From J084 sp964471405 (GTDB lineage: Bacteria > Pseudomonadota > Alphaproteobacteria > Sphingomonadales > Rhodothalassiaceae), in assembly GCA_964471405.1 (NCBI GenBank), contig CAYYGH010000048.1, positions 1-22,109 on the forward strand: a stretch of DNA of 22,109 bases, read 5' to 3'. Shown piece after piece: positions 1 through 9,365 of the stretch; position 1 is the stretch's first letter, and the number at the start of each line of letters is the position of its first letter. The notes below the pieces were generated by a model. The model ran no database searches, was not told the origin of the DNA, and worked only from the letters and a program-made list of their open reading frames with translations. A program made the position numbers and the translations under genes.

Positions 1-175
1 CCATCGATCTGGGAGCCGGTGATCTCCACCGTCTTGAGCGGCTGATTCGCCGGATCGCCGGGGACCGCAAGCTGCACGGTGACCTCCGCAGCCGCAGAGC
101 CGGTGCTCAGCGCCAGCGCCGCCGCCAGCGCCGCACTACCAATCGAGAGAGAGAGAGAGAAGACTTGGTCTGCAT
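1..175 (-). CDS. Exported protein, 5' end only; start codon out of frame across a (TC)8 tract
   Basis: Read leftward, an ATG at 175-173 has a strong ribosome binding site (GGGGAGG, 190-184) eight bases upstream. It opens with M-Q-T-K-S-S-L-S-L-S, then meets an eight-unit TC tract. In the frame as written it ends after about 22 codons. Removing one TC unit, or adding two, gives a textbook signal peptide: MQTK, an Ala/Leu-rich core (IGSAALAAALALSTGSAAA), then a mature start EVTVQLAVPGDPANQPLK, continuing off the edge. The downstream frame has no ATG, GTG or TTG between its upstream TGA stop and the tract, so it has no usual start of its own. The mature part is too short to assign a family. A phase-variable 'off' state, a sequencing error or a pseudogene are all possible. 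The reading frame change is directly visible; the biological meaning is inference. Confidence 0.6.
145..160 (-). repeat. (TC)8 dinucleotide tract inside signal-peptide codons
   Basis: Sixteen bases of pure GA on the plus strand, TC on the coding strand, starting 15 coding bases after the ATG start triplet ends. In frame they encode alternating Ser and Leu, which suits a signal-peptide core. Each one-unit change shifts the frame by two bases; 7 or 10 units would join the ATG to the signal-peptide frame, while the 8 present do not. Confidence 0.9.
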
Positions 176-259
176 CGTCGTGGCCTCCCCATCCGAACCG
201 GATGGCGACCCCTCAAAACCGGCCGCCATTCGCCCCTGCCCGACGCGAAGAATGGCCGT

Positions 260-288
260 AGATTACAACTGTCGCATTGCCGCGTCAA
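260..288 (-). promoter_or_regulatory. Sigma70-type promoter for the left-edge exported protein
   Basis: On the minus strand TTGACG (288-283) is followed after exactly 17 bases by TAATCT (265-260), with a TG just before the -10 hexamer. Transcription would begin near 253, giving a leader of about 78 bases before the ATG at 175. Promoter, ribosome binding site and ATG in proper order support a real gene here. Confidence 0.55.
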
Positions 289-322
289 GACGCCGCAGCG
301 GCGGGCGAGACTTCCCACGCTT

Positions 323-432
323 CGTCATCCGCCGGCTTGACCGGCGGATTCAGCAAGAAGGAGCGCGAATTTCTGCCACTGGGAATTGCCCCCTCTGCCC
401 GATGGATTCGCCGATCAAGTCGGCGAATGACG
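323..432. repeat. Pair of REP-like palindromes in opposite orientation
   Basis: Element A (323-349) has CGTC followed by a perfect 9-bp stem ATCCGCCGG/CCGGCGGAT around loop CTTGA. Element B (406-432) has stem ATTCGCCGA/TCGGCGAAT around loop TCAAG, followed by GACG. B is A in reverse orientation with paired stem changes that keep base pairing. Such short palindromes are scattered between genes in many Alphaproteobacteria and give the spurious peptide VIRRLDRRI when translated. Their function is unknown. Confidence 0.75.
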
Positions 433-611
433 TGAAGGGCCGTCCGGTTGTCCGTCTTTTGCGGCGTAAAAACGGGCGGCGCAGAAAGGGCCGGGGGCAC
501 GCGCCTCCGGCCGCCGGTAGTCGGCCGCCACCGTCGCCACAAAAGGAAAAGCCGGCCGCCGCAACGGCGACCGGTCTTCCCATTCTCCACGGGTCGTATT
601 CGCGCCCCGCC

Positions 612-2717
612 CTACCAGATCTGCACGCGCTGCTCGGGCGGCAGATAGAGCTTGTCGCCGGGGGTGACCGAGAAGGCGTCATACCATTCCGGCACGTTGC
701 GCACGACGCCGTTCACCCGGAATTCCGCCGGCGAATGCGGATCCGAGCGCAGCTGGCGCAGCAGGAATTCGGGACGCGCCTTGGACTTCCAGACCTGCGC
801 CCAGCCCAGGAAGAAGCGCTGGTCGCCATTGTAGCCGTCCAGCACCGGGATGTCCTGCCCGGCGGTGGCAAGATGGTAGGCGTAAAGCGCGATGGAGACG
901 CCGCCAAGGTCGCCGATGTTCTCGCCCAGTGTCAGCCGGCCGTTGATATGCTGGCCCGGCAGCGGCTCATATTCGTCATACTGGGCGACGAGGGCGGCCG
1001 TGCGCTCCTCGAAGCGCTTGCGATCCTCCGGCGTCCACCAGTTGCGCTGGATGCCGTGGGCATCGGACTTGGAGCCCTGATCGTCAAAGCCGTGGCCCAT
1101 TTCATGACCGATCACGCCGCCGATGCCGCCATAGTTGACGGCCGTGTCCGCATGCGGGTCGAAGAAGGGCGGCTGCAGGATCGCCGCCGGGAAGACGATC
1201 TCGTTGAACTGCGGATTGTAATAGGCGTTGACCGTCTGCGGCGTCATGAACCATTCGTCGCGGTCGGTCGGCTTGCCGAGGCGCGAGACCTCGTCTTCGT
1301 GGAAGAAGGCACGCACGCGCCTGACATTGCCCATCAGGTCATCCCGCCGGATGGTCAGATCGGCGAAGCTTCTCCACTTGTCGGGATAGCCGATCTTCGG
1401 CCGGAAGGCGGCGAGCTTGGCAAGAGCTTCCTTCTTGGTCTCGGGGCCCATCCAGTCGAGATTCGTGATCCGCTCGCGGAAGGCCCGGCGGAGGTTTTCG
1501 ACAAGGTCGAGCATCATCGCCTTCGAGCTCGGCGGGAAGTAGCGGGCCACATAGATCTGGCCGATCGCCTCGCCCAGGCCGTTGCGGGAACCGACGAGCC
1601 GCACCGCCCGCTTCCAGCGGTCACGCTGGGCCTGCTGACCGGAAAGCACCTTGCCGTAGAAGGCGAAATTGGCGTTGTCGATCTCTTCCGAGAGATAGGA
1701 GGCGTTGCCGGTGATCAGGTGGAAGGTCAGATAGTCCTTCCAGACATCAAGCGGCGTCTTCTCAAAGAGGGCGATCAGTCCCTTGATCGCGCTGGGCGGA
1801 GCGACATTGATCTTGTCAAGCTTGGCAGGATCGATGCCGGCGGCCTGGAAGGCCGTCCGCCAGGGAAAGCCGGGATAGGCCTTCTCGAGGCCGTCCAGGG
1901 TGGTGACATTGTAGGTCTTGTCGCGGTTTCTGAGCTCCGTGCGCGGCCAGTGGGCCTTTGCCATTTCGGTCTCGAGGGCGAAAACGGCCTCCGCCGCCTG
2001 CTGGGCGCGGGCATCGTCATAGCCTGCAAAATGCAGCATGCGCGCAATATGGGCCTTGTAGGCGGTCCGGATCTTCTGGAAGCGGTCTCCCTTCGCCAGA
2101 TAGTAGTCGCGATCCGGCAGGCCGAGGCCGGACTGGCCGATGGTCAGCAGATAGCGGTTGGGATCCTTGCGATCGATGGACACGAAGGCGCCGATGGGGG
2201 TGTCCGTGCCGAGAATGTCGGCCTGAGCGAAGATCTTCACGAGCTCGGTCCTGTCACGGATGCCGGCGATGGCCTTCAGGTCATCGGCGAGCGGCGTGAT
2301 GCCGAGCTGGTTGAGGCGGTCGACATCCATGAAGCTTGCGAAATAGTCCGCGATCTTCTGCTCGATGGAGCCGGGCTTGTGATCGCTGGCGGCCAGCTCG
2401 TCGATGATCGCCTTGACGCGCTCTTCCGACTTGTCGCGCAGGATGTTGAAGGAGCCATAGCGCACCTGGTCGGGCTTGAGCTTGTAGGTCTTGAGCCAGG
2501 TGCCGTTTGCGTAGCGGAAGAAGTCATCCCCCGGCTTGACGCTCAGGTCCCGGGCCGACAGATCGACACCCCAGCTGCCCAGTTCCGGCTTGCCGGCGGA
2601 CGGGGCCGCGCTGGTCGTGTGCTCCCTTTCGGCCGTCTGCTGCTCCTTCTTCTCCCCCTGGCAGGCGGCCAGAAGAGCAATGCAGCTTGCGGTCATCAGA
2701 ATCCTGCGCCAAGGCAT
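612..2717 (-). CDS. pepO: M13-family (neprilysin-like) zinc metallopeptidase, lipoprotein
   Basis: A membrane-anchored zinc endopeptidase expected to cut peptides in the periplasm or at the cell surface. The protein begins with a lipoprotein signal (MPWRRILMTASCIALLAAC; lipid-modified Cys19). The gluzincin motif HEMGH is at about residues 538-542, and GENIGDLGG supplies the third zinc ligand Glu (about 599) and Asp603. The NAYYNP motif used for substrate backbone contact and the family's typical C-terminal Trp are present. At 701 residues it has the normal full M13 length. I prefer the ATG at 2717 over 2726 because the GAGGAGG site (2733-2727) touches the 2726 codon but sits nine bases from 2717. 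The gene stands alone; the upstream ferritin-like gene ends 186 bases away on the same strand. Native substrate is unknown. Confidence 0.93.
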   Translation of the reverse strand: MPWRRILMTASCIALLAACQGEKKEQQTAEREHTTSAAPSAGKPELGSWGVDLSARDLSVKPGDDFFRYANGTWLKTYKLKPDQVRYGSFNILRDKSEERVKAIIDELAASDHKPGSIEQKIADYFASFMDVDRLNQLGITPLADDLKAIAGIRDRTELVKIFAQADILGTDTPIGAFVSIDRKDPNRYLLTIGQSGLGLPDRDYYLAKGDRFQKIRTAYKAHIARMLHFAGYDDARAQQAAEAVFALETEMAKAHWPRTELRNRDKTYNVTTLDGLEKAYPGFPWRTAFQAAGIDPAKLDKINVAPPSAIKGLIALFEKTPLDVWKDYLTFHLITGNASYLSEEIDNANFAFYGKVLSGQQAQRDRWKRAVRLVGSRNGLGEAIGQIYVARYFPPSSKAMMLDLVENLRRAFRERITNLDWMGPETKKEALAKLAAFRPKIGYPDKWRSFADLTIRRDDLMGNVRRVRAFFHEDEVSRLGKPTDRDEWFMTPQTVNAYYNPQFNEIVFPAAILQPPFFDPHADTAVNYGGIGGVIGHEMGHGFDDQGSKSDAHGIQRNWWTPEDRKRFEERTAALVAQYDEYEPLPGQHINGRLTLGENIGDLGGVSIALYAYHLATAGQDIPVLDGYNGDQRFFLGWAQVWKSKARPEFLLRQLRSDPHSPAEFRVNGVVRNVPEWYDAFSVTPGDKLYLPPEQRVQIW

Positions 2718-2797
2718 GGCAGCCATCCTCCTCGCTTTTCGTCTTGCCTGTGATCCCGGTGCAATCCGGCACGTCGGCCGGGCCGGCGTGAGGCTAG

Positions 2798-2817
2798 ACG
2801 AGGCCGGGGGGCCTCGT
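2798..2817 (-). terminator. GC-rich stem-loop after the ferritin-like gene, possible terminator
   Basis: A perfect 8-bp stem ACGAGGCC/GGCCTCGT encloses a four-base loop, about 86 bases past the stop of the ferritin-like gene and 80 bases before pepO. There is no U-tract on the minus strand, so it may be a Rho-assisted terminator or simply a palindrome. Confidence 0.35.
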
Positions 2818-2903
2818 AAAGGCAGGGAGCCCTTCGCACGCCTCCATCTAAACCAAAAGTCAGGATGGCCGGGCCGGAAAGCGCGGGTTTTCCAAAGAAG
2901 AGC

Positions 2904-3737
2904 TCAGGCGGCGACAGCCTTTTCAAGCCTGCGACAGCGCCGCCGCACAAGGCCGTAGGCCGCGCGGGCCGCCATGTCGCCCAGCCAGCCGTTCGCCCGC
3001 AGCTCGGCGGCGCGCAGGATCATGCGGGCGGCCGAATCAAGATGCTGCGGCCGGTAGAGGCGCATGGCGCGCACCCAGTAGGCGGTTGCCATCTCCTCGC
3101 GCCGATAGGGGGCCGCGTGATCCCGCGACCAGACGTTGGCCGCATAATAGGCATAGGCCAGCTCGTCATCCTCGGCCTCCTGGACGCGTCCCAAGGCGAC
3201 CTTCAGCCGTGTCAGCAGACCGGGCCGGTCGCGGTCGCGATAGCGGCGGAAGTGCTTCTGGAAGAGCTGGTAGTGGAAGAATTCGTCAATCGCGATGCGC
3301 CGGCAGATCTCCTTGAGCACCGGTTCCTCGGTCGCATCCCTCAAGGCCGAATAGAAGGAGGACGTTCCCGTTTCCACCACCTGGCGCGCGATCAGCTCGC
3401 CGGCGCGCGAGCCGCGCACGGAGCGGTCCGCCTCGACGGGCACCCGGAAGCCGCGGCGGAATTCGGCAAGACTGTCGGCGAAGGAAAAGGAGGGATCCGC
3501 CATCTCGGCCCAGCGGCCGAGGGCGGCGCCGTGCTGCTCCTCCTCCACGCCCCAGCGGCGGGCGGCTTCCAGAAATTCCTCGTCGTCGGCAAATACGTTT
3601 TCCAGATAGCGCACATAGTCGGCCGCATTGGCCTCGACCATGGAGGCCGCCTTCACGACGGCCAGGATGTCCGGATCAACCTTGTCGGGATCGAAGCGGT
3701 CCCAGGGGATGTCATCGAGTGTCCAGCGGCGTGCCAT
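2904..3737 (-). CDS. Ferritin-like diiron protein, acyl-ACP desaturase/rubrerythrin-fold type
   Basis: A 277-residue, mostly helical soluble protein. It carries the four-helix diiron pattern: Glu35 in helix 1 (MVEANAADY), ExxH at Glu66-His69 (EEEQH), Glu122 in helix 3 (VETGTSSFY) and ExxH at Glu152-His155 (DEFFH). That ligand set is shared by acyl-ACP desaturases and related ferritin-like oxidases. The chain is shorter than typical plant-type desaturases and ends in an Arg-rich helix. I start at ATG 3737 because GGAGG lies seven bases upstream; the frame stays open to 3854 but the extra residues look like leader sequence. The two-iron site is directly supported; substrate (fatty acyl chain, another hydroxylation, or iron handling) is not. 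It is downstream of atpC on the same strand but separated by 236 bases. Confidence 0.75.
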   Translation of the reverse strand: MARRWTLDDIPWDRFDPDKVDPDILAVVKAASMVEANAADYVRYLENVFADDEEFLEAARRWGVEEEQHGAALGRWAEMADPSFSFADSLAEFRRGFRVPVEADRSVRGSRAGELIARQVVETGTSSFYSALRDATEEPVLKEICRRIAIDEFFHYQLFQKHFRRYRDRDRPGLLTRLKVALGRVQEAEDDELAYAYYAANVWSRDHAAPYRREEMATAYWVRAMRLYRPQHLDSAARMILRAAELRANGWLGDMAARAAYGLVRRRCRRLEKAVAA

Positions 3738-3826
3738 GATCTGTCCTCCCATCACCTCCGGCCGGCGGTCCGTGCCCCTTGCTGCCGTCATGATCCTGTC
3801 ATGAAAGGCCGCCGGCTTTCCCGGAG

Positions 3827-3854
3827 GAGATGGGTGACGGGGGGCGGAAGTCAA
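3827..3854 (-). promoter_or_regulatory. Possible sigma70-type promoter for the ferritin-like gene
   Basis: On the minus strand TTGACT (3854-3849) is followed after 16 bases by CATCTC (3832-3827). The -35 matches five of six consensus bases; the -10 is weak but resembles the TATCTC proposed before def. A leader of about 80 bases would result. Confidence 0.35.
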
Positions 3855-3973
3855 GGCCGATCGTGAACGCCGCCTCCGCCATGGCCTTGCGGCGCGTCCC
3901 CGTTCGGCACGCGGCCCGGAAGGCCGTGCGACTCGCAGCGCACACGCCGGCGCCCCGATGGCCTGAGGCTCGA

Positions 3974-4390
3974 TCAGTGGCTGCGTTCGAGAATCTCGGC
4001 CAGCGCCCGCAGCCAGCGGAGATCCCGTTCGGCCTCTTCCGCCTCCACGGCGTCCCGCGCGTCTTCCAGGTCGATTTCGCGTTCGCGGATGCGCCGGCGC
4101 ACCTCCTCCAGCGACTGGGCGGCCGGATCGAGCGCCTCTTCCACGAGAAGGATGGCCTTGTCATGCGCGATCTCGGCAAAGCCGCCCTTGACGAAGAGAC
4201 GATGGGCTGGCTCGGCACCGTCCTCGATGCGGATTTCGACGAGACCGGGCCGGAGCAGGGTGACCACCGGGGCATGCCCTGCGAGCACGCCCATGTCGCC
4301 CTCCTCCCCGGGCAGGACGACTTCGGCGGCATCCACCGCCAGCACCCGCCGTTCCGGGGTGACGACCTCGACCGCGACATGCTCGCTCAT
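3974..4390 (-). CDS. atpC: ATP synthase F1 epsilon subunit
   Basis: The small stalk subunit that turns with gamma and can inhibit ATP hydrolysis. At 138 residues it has the usual length. It shows the N-terminal beta-sandwich pattern: VAVEVVTPERRVL, then LPGEEGDMGVLAGHAPVVTLLRPG, then FVKGGFAEIAHDKAILLVEEAL. A C-terminal helical hairpin rich in Glu and Arg follows. The start at ATG 4390 has GGAG seven bases upstream. It is the last gene of the F1 block, 40 bases after atpD. I see no U-tailed terminator after it. Confidence 0.95.
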   Translation of the reverse strand: MSEHVAVEVVTPERRVLAVDAAEVVLPGEEGDMGVLAGHAPVVTLLRPGLVEIRIEDGAEPAHRLFVKGGFAEIAHDKAILLVEEALDPAAQSLEEVRRRIREREIDLEDARDAVEAEEAERDLRWLRALAEILERSH

Positions 4391-4430
4391 CTGTCTGCTC
4401 CCGCGTCTTCTGCCGCCTCTGCCGCCGGCT

Positions 4431-5858
4431 TCACGCGGCCTCCCTGGCCATCCGCTCAGCCTTCTCGACGGCCTCCTCGATGGTGCCGACCATGTAGAAG
4501 GCGGCCTCGGGCAGGTCGTCGTACTCGCCCTCCACGATCGCCTTGAAGCCCTTGATGGTGTCCTCCAGCTCCACGAACTTGCCCGGCAGACCCGTGAACA
4601 CCTCGGCGACATGGAAGGGCTGGGAGAGGAAGCGCTGGATCTTGCGGGCCCGGGCCACGATCAGCTTGTCCTCTTCCGACAGCTCGTCCATGCCGAGAAT
4701 GGCGATGATGTCCTGGAGCGACTTGTAGGTCTGCAGCACGCGCTGGACCTCGCGGGCGACATGGTAGTGCTCCTCGCCGACGATGCGCGGATCGAGCGCG
4801 CGCGAGGTCGAATCCAGCGGATCGACCGCCGGGTAGATGCCGAGCTCGGCGATCTGGCGCGAGAGCACGGTGGTCGCGTCCAGATGGGCGAAGGAGGTGG
4901 CCGGCGCCGGGTCGGTCAGGTCGTCGGCGGGCACGTAGATCGCCTGCACCGAGGTGATCGAGCCCTTGGTGGTGGAGGTGATCCGTTCCTGCAGCGCACC
5001 CATTTCGGTCGCCAGCGTCGGCTGGTAGCCCACCGCCGAGGGGATGCGGCCCAGGAGCGCCGAGACCTCCGCGCCCGCCTGGGTGAAGCGGAAGATGTTG
5101 TCGATGAACAGCAGGACGTCCTTGCCCTCCTCGTCACGGAAGTATTCGGCAAGCGTCAGACCCGTCAGTCCCACGCGCGCACGCGCGCCCGGCGGCTCGT
5201 TCATCTGGCCGTAGACGAGGGCCGCCTTCGATTCGCCATCCGGCTGGATGACGCCGGATTCCAGCATCTCGTGGTAGAGGTCGTTGCCCTCGCGGGTGCG
5301 CTCGCCCACGCCGGCGAACACCGAGTAGCCGCCGTGGCCCTTGGCGATGTTGTTGATGAGCTCCATGATGAGCACGGTCTTGCCCACGCCGGCACCGCCG
5401 AACAGGCCCACCTTGCCGCCCTTGAGATAAGGAGCCAGCAGGTCCACCACCTTGATGCCGGTGATCAGGATTTCCTGTTCCGTGGACTGTTCCACGAAGG
5501 GCGGCGCCTCGCGGTGGATCGGCAGCTTCATCTTGGCGTTGACGGGCCCGCGCTCGTCGATCGGCTCGCCGATGACGTTCAGGATCCGGCCGAGCGTTTC
5601 GGGACCTACCGGCACCGAGATCGGCCCGCCGGTGTCCACCACCTCCTGCCCGCGCACGAGTCCGTCGGTGGAGTCCATCGCGATCGTGCGCACGATGTTC
5701 TCGCCCAGATGCTGGGCCACCTCCAGCACCAGCCGGTTGCCGTGATTGTCGGTCTCGAGCGCGTTCAGGATCGCCGGCAGCTCGCCCTCGAACTGCACGT
5801 CGACCACCGGGCCCACGACCGCGATGATATGTCCGACCTTCTTGTCCGTCTTCGCCAT
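4431..5858 (-). CDS. atpD: ATP synthase F1 beta subunit (catalytic)
   Basis: The catalytic subunit that makes or hydrolyses ATP at the membrane-attached F1 head. At 475 residues it is complete. Visible motifs are the P-loop GGAGVGKT (154-161), the catalytic Glu186 in GVGERTREGND, Walker B ending at Asp253, the ATPase signature PAVDPLDSTSR (343-353) and the DELSEED segment (391-397) that contacts gamma. The ATG at 5858 starts MAKTDKKVGHIIAVVGPVVD, typical of the family. It lies 42 bases after atpG and 40 before atpC on the same strand. Nothing departs from the family norm. Confidence 0.98.
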   Translation of the reverse strand: MAKTDKKVGHIIAVVGPVVDVQFEGELPAILNALETDNHGNRLVLEVAQHLGENIVRTIAMDSTDGLVRGQEVVDTGGPISVPVGPETLGRILNVIGEPIDERGPVNAKMKLPIHREAPPFVEQSTEQEILITGIKVVDLLAPYLKGGKVGLFGGAGVGKTVLIMELINNIAKGHGGYSVFAGVGERTREGNDLYHEMLESGVIQPDGESKAALVYGQMNEPPGARARVGLTGLTLAEYFRDEEGKDVLLFIDNIFRFTQAGAEVSALLGRIPSAVGYQPTLATEMGALQERITSTTKGSITSVQAIYVPADDLTDPAPATSFAHLDATTVLSRQIAELGIYPAVDPLDSTSRALDPRIVGEEHYHVAREVQRVLQTYKSLQDIIAILGMDELSEEDKLIVARARKIQRFLSQPFHVAEVFTGLPGKFVELEDTIKGFKAIVEGEYDDLPEAAFYMVGTIEEAVEKAERMAREAA

Positions 5859-5900
5859 CGCCTTGCTGCTCCTTGTCGTTCAATCCTGTCCTGAAGGTGC

Positions 5901-6782
5901 CTAGACCGCCTCGGCACCCGAGATGATCTCGATCAGCTCCTTGGTGATCGCCGCCTGGCGCGAGCGGTTGTATTCGAGGGTGAGCTTGTGGATGAGCTCG
6001 CCGGCATTGCGCGAGGCATTGTCCATCGCCGTCATCCGCGCGCCCTGCTCGGAGGCCGCATTCTCAAGCAGTGCCCGATAGACCTGCACCGCGAGATTGC
6101 GCGGCAGCAGCGCATCCAGGATCACCTCCTCTTCCGGCTCGAAGGTGAAGGCGGCCTCGGCGGCCTGCGCTTGCGTCTCCTCGGGGATCGGCACGGGGAT
6201 GATCTGCTGCTCGGTCGGGATCTGGGTCAGCGCCGACTTGAAGCGGGCATAGAACAGAAGCGCGACATCGAAGCCCTGCTCTTCGTAGACATGGCGGATC
6301 CTGTCCGCGACATGCTCGGCATCCGAATAGGTGAGCCGCCGCACGCCGCTCATGTCGATATAGTCGTCCACGAACAGATGACCGTAGAGCCGGCGCAGCG
6401 CCGCGCGCCCCTTCTTGCCGATGCACAGGATCCCGACATCCTTGCCGGCCTCGCGCAGCTCGTCGATCCGCCGCCGGGCAAGGCGCACGATATTGGCATT
6501 GAATCCACCGCACAGCCCCCGCTCGGAGGTGGCGACCACCACCAGATAGCGTTCATCGCGCCCCGTGCCGACCAGCAGTCTTGGCGCACTCTCGTCGCGC
6601 ACCACGCCCTCGGCCAGCGTGCGCATGAGAGAGGCCATCGAGTCCGCATAGGGGCGGGCGGCCTCGGCCGCCTCCTGCGCCCGCCGCAGCTTGGAGGCGG
6701 CGACCATCTTCATCGCCTTGGTGATCTTCTGCGTCGACCGCACGCTCGCGATGCGCTGACGCAGAGTCTTGAGGGACGCCAT
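5901..6782 (-). CDS. atpG: ATP synthase F1 gamma subunit
   Basis: The central rotating shaft of F1. The 293-residue protein opens with MASLKTLRQRIASVRSTQKI, continues with the family's KAMKMVAASKLRRAQ, and ends with a helix (NRSRQAAITKELIEIISGAEAV). These are the two long helices that form the coiled-coil rotor. The middle carries the Rossmann-like domain (SERGLCGGFNANI). The gene lies 63 bases after atpA and 42 before atpD. Length and order are normal. Confidence 0.97.
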   Translation of the reverse strand: MASLKTLRQRIASVRSTQKITKAMKMVAASKLRRAQEAAEAARPYADSMASLMRTLAEGVVRDESAPRLLVGTGRDERYLVVVATSERGLCGGFNANIVRLARRRIDELREAGKDVGILCIGKKGRAALRRLYGHLFVDDYIDMSGVRRLTYSDAEHVADRIRHVYEEQGFDVALLFYARFKSALTQIPTEQQIIPVPIPEETQAQAAEAAFTFEPEEEVILDALLPRNLAVQVYRALLENAASEQGARMTAMDNASRNAGELIHKLTLEYNRSRQAAITKELIEIISGAEAV

Positions 6783-6845
6783 GATCCACCTCTTCAGCCG
6801 TTCCCGCCGACGGACGCAGATCCGCCGGCGATCCGTCCCGCGCGA

Positions 6846-8399
<1,554 letters not shown>

Positions 8400-8405
8400 G
8401 GCTTG

Positions 8406-8963
8406 TCAGACCCCTTTCATCGCGCGTTCAAAGCGCGTGAGCTTCGTCTTCAAGGAATTGTCCACCATCACCGAGCCGACCTTGACGATCAGCCCGCCGA
8501 TGAGATCCGGATCGATCGCGGTGCGCAGGCGTATCCTGGCGGAAAATGCCTTGCCCAGCGCCTCTTCGAGCCGCCGGCGCGCGGCATCGTCCAGCGGCGT
8601 GGCGCTTCTCACCTCGGCCGTCATTTCGCCGCGGGCGGCCGCCAGCAGCGCCATGAAGCGGTCGTGAATGCCGGCCAGGTGATGAAGCCGGCGATTGCGT
8701 GCCAGCACCGAAAGAAAGCGGCGCGTCAGATCGGCAAGCGCCAGGTGCTCGGCCACCTTCCGAATCCCCGCCTCCTGGCTCCTGCGATCGAGAAGAGGGG
8801 AGCGCAGAAGAGTGGCAAAGGGACCGGAGCGATCCGCCAGTGCGACCAGCGTCCCCAGTTCCTCGCCGATCCGGTCGGCAATGCCGGCCTCTTGCGCAAG
8901 TGCGAAAAGCGCCCGCGCATAACGGGCGTCCACTGAGCTCAGGCTCGTCAGTCCTTTCGACAA
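8406..8963 (-). CDS. atpH: ATP synthase F1 delta subunit, TTG start
   Basis: The subunit tying the F1 head to the peripheral stalk. The 185-residue protein has the family N-terminus (VDARYARALFALAQEAG) and the C-terminal segment with IDPDLIGGLIVKVGSVMVDNSL, a recognised delta signature. The first codon in this frame is TTG at 8963; AGGGA lies ten bases upstream. A GTG ten codons in is possible but its spacing to a Shine-Dalgarno sequence is poor. It heads atpHAGDC on the minus strand, separated from priA by 431 bases. The F0 genes are not in the window, consistent with the split ATP synthase operons of Alphaproteobacteria. Confidence 0.93.
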   Translation of the reverse strand: MSKGLTSLSSVDARYARALFALAQEAGIADRIGEELGTLVALADRSGPFATLLRSPLLDRRSQEAGIRKVAEHLALADLTRRFLSVLARNRRLHHLAGIHDRFMALLAAARGEMTAEVRSATPLDDAARRRLEEALGKAFSARIRLRTAIDPDLIGGLIVKVGSVMVDNSLKTKLTRFERAMKGV

Positions 8964-9250
8964 GGCAGGCGCTTCCCTTGAACTGTCCGTTCTTTATCCG
9001 TCTCGCTCGGTTCCGGCACGGGCGCCTGCCGGTCCGGCAGACCCGTATCCAGCCCGTTCCGCTTGCCCGGCGATCCCGCTCATGGGGCCGATGGATGCAA
9101 GCAGGCGCCGTCTCCTGCAAAACCCGTTCGCCAGCCGCCCGAGTACCCCGCCCTGCCGTGACCCGCCACAGGAACGCCTCCAGCCCGTCAGCATGGAAGG
9201 CGCCCTGGCGAAGCTGTTCGGCACTGGGGTGGCCGCCGACCGCCGGACCC

Positions 9251-9282
9251 GCGCAAAAGCGCGGCCCCCTTAGCATAGGGCC
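9251..9282 (-). terminator. Adjacent short stem-loops downstream of priA, possible weak terminator
   Basis: Read leftward, GGCCC-loop-GGGCC is followed directly by CGCGC-TTTT-GCGCG. They sit about 113 bases past the priA stop. Neither has a following U-run. Assignment is tentative. Confidence 0.25.
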
Positions 9283-9347
9283 TTGGGGTGCGCAAGACGC
9301 TCGACGAAGCAAAATGACGGCATCTTTCGCCCCCCTGGGCGGGAGCG

Positions 9348-9365
9348 GAAACATTCAAATGTTTC
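9348..9365. promoter_or_regulatory. AT-rich perfect palindrome 30 bases after priA
   Basis: GAAACATT-CA-AATGTTTC is a perfect 8-bp inverted repeat with a two-base centre. Its low GC stands out in this GC-rich DNA. The tiny loop suits a protein-binding site better than an RNA hairpin. The bound factor, if any, is unknown. Confidence 0.3.

Larger units (their letters stand above)
176..611. other. Non-coding stretch downstream of the M13 peptidase gene
   Basis: 436 bases without a believable gene. It contains the leader and promoter of the left-edge gene (176-288) and the two REP-like palindromes (323-432). I see no strong U-tailed terminator for the peptidase gene that ends at 612. Open frames crossing the stretch are low-complexity Arg/Pro/Gly-rich. 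Confidence 0.7.

Noticed and set aside
165..2753. 862-codon open frame opposite the M13 peptidase gene
   Set aside because: It mirrors a gene with full M13 motifs and intact signal peptide; long antisense frames are common at this GC content. Its own product has no recognisable motif.
3822..3860. Plus-strand ATG at 3830 with GGAGGAG in front
   Set aside because: The purine run touches the ATG and the frame runs antisense into atpC; it also overlaps the -10 proposed for the ferritin-like gene.
4089..5894. 601-codon open frame opposite atpC and atpD
   Set aside because: Same reason: antisense to highly conserved ATP synthase genes.
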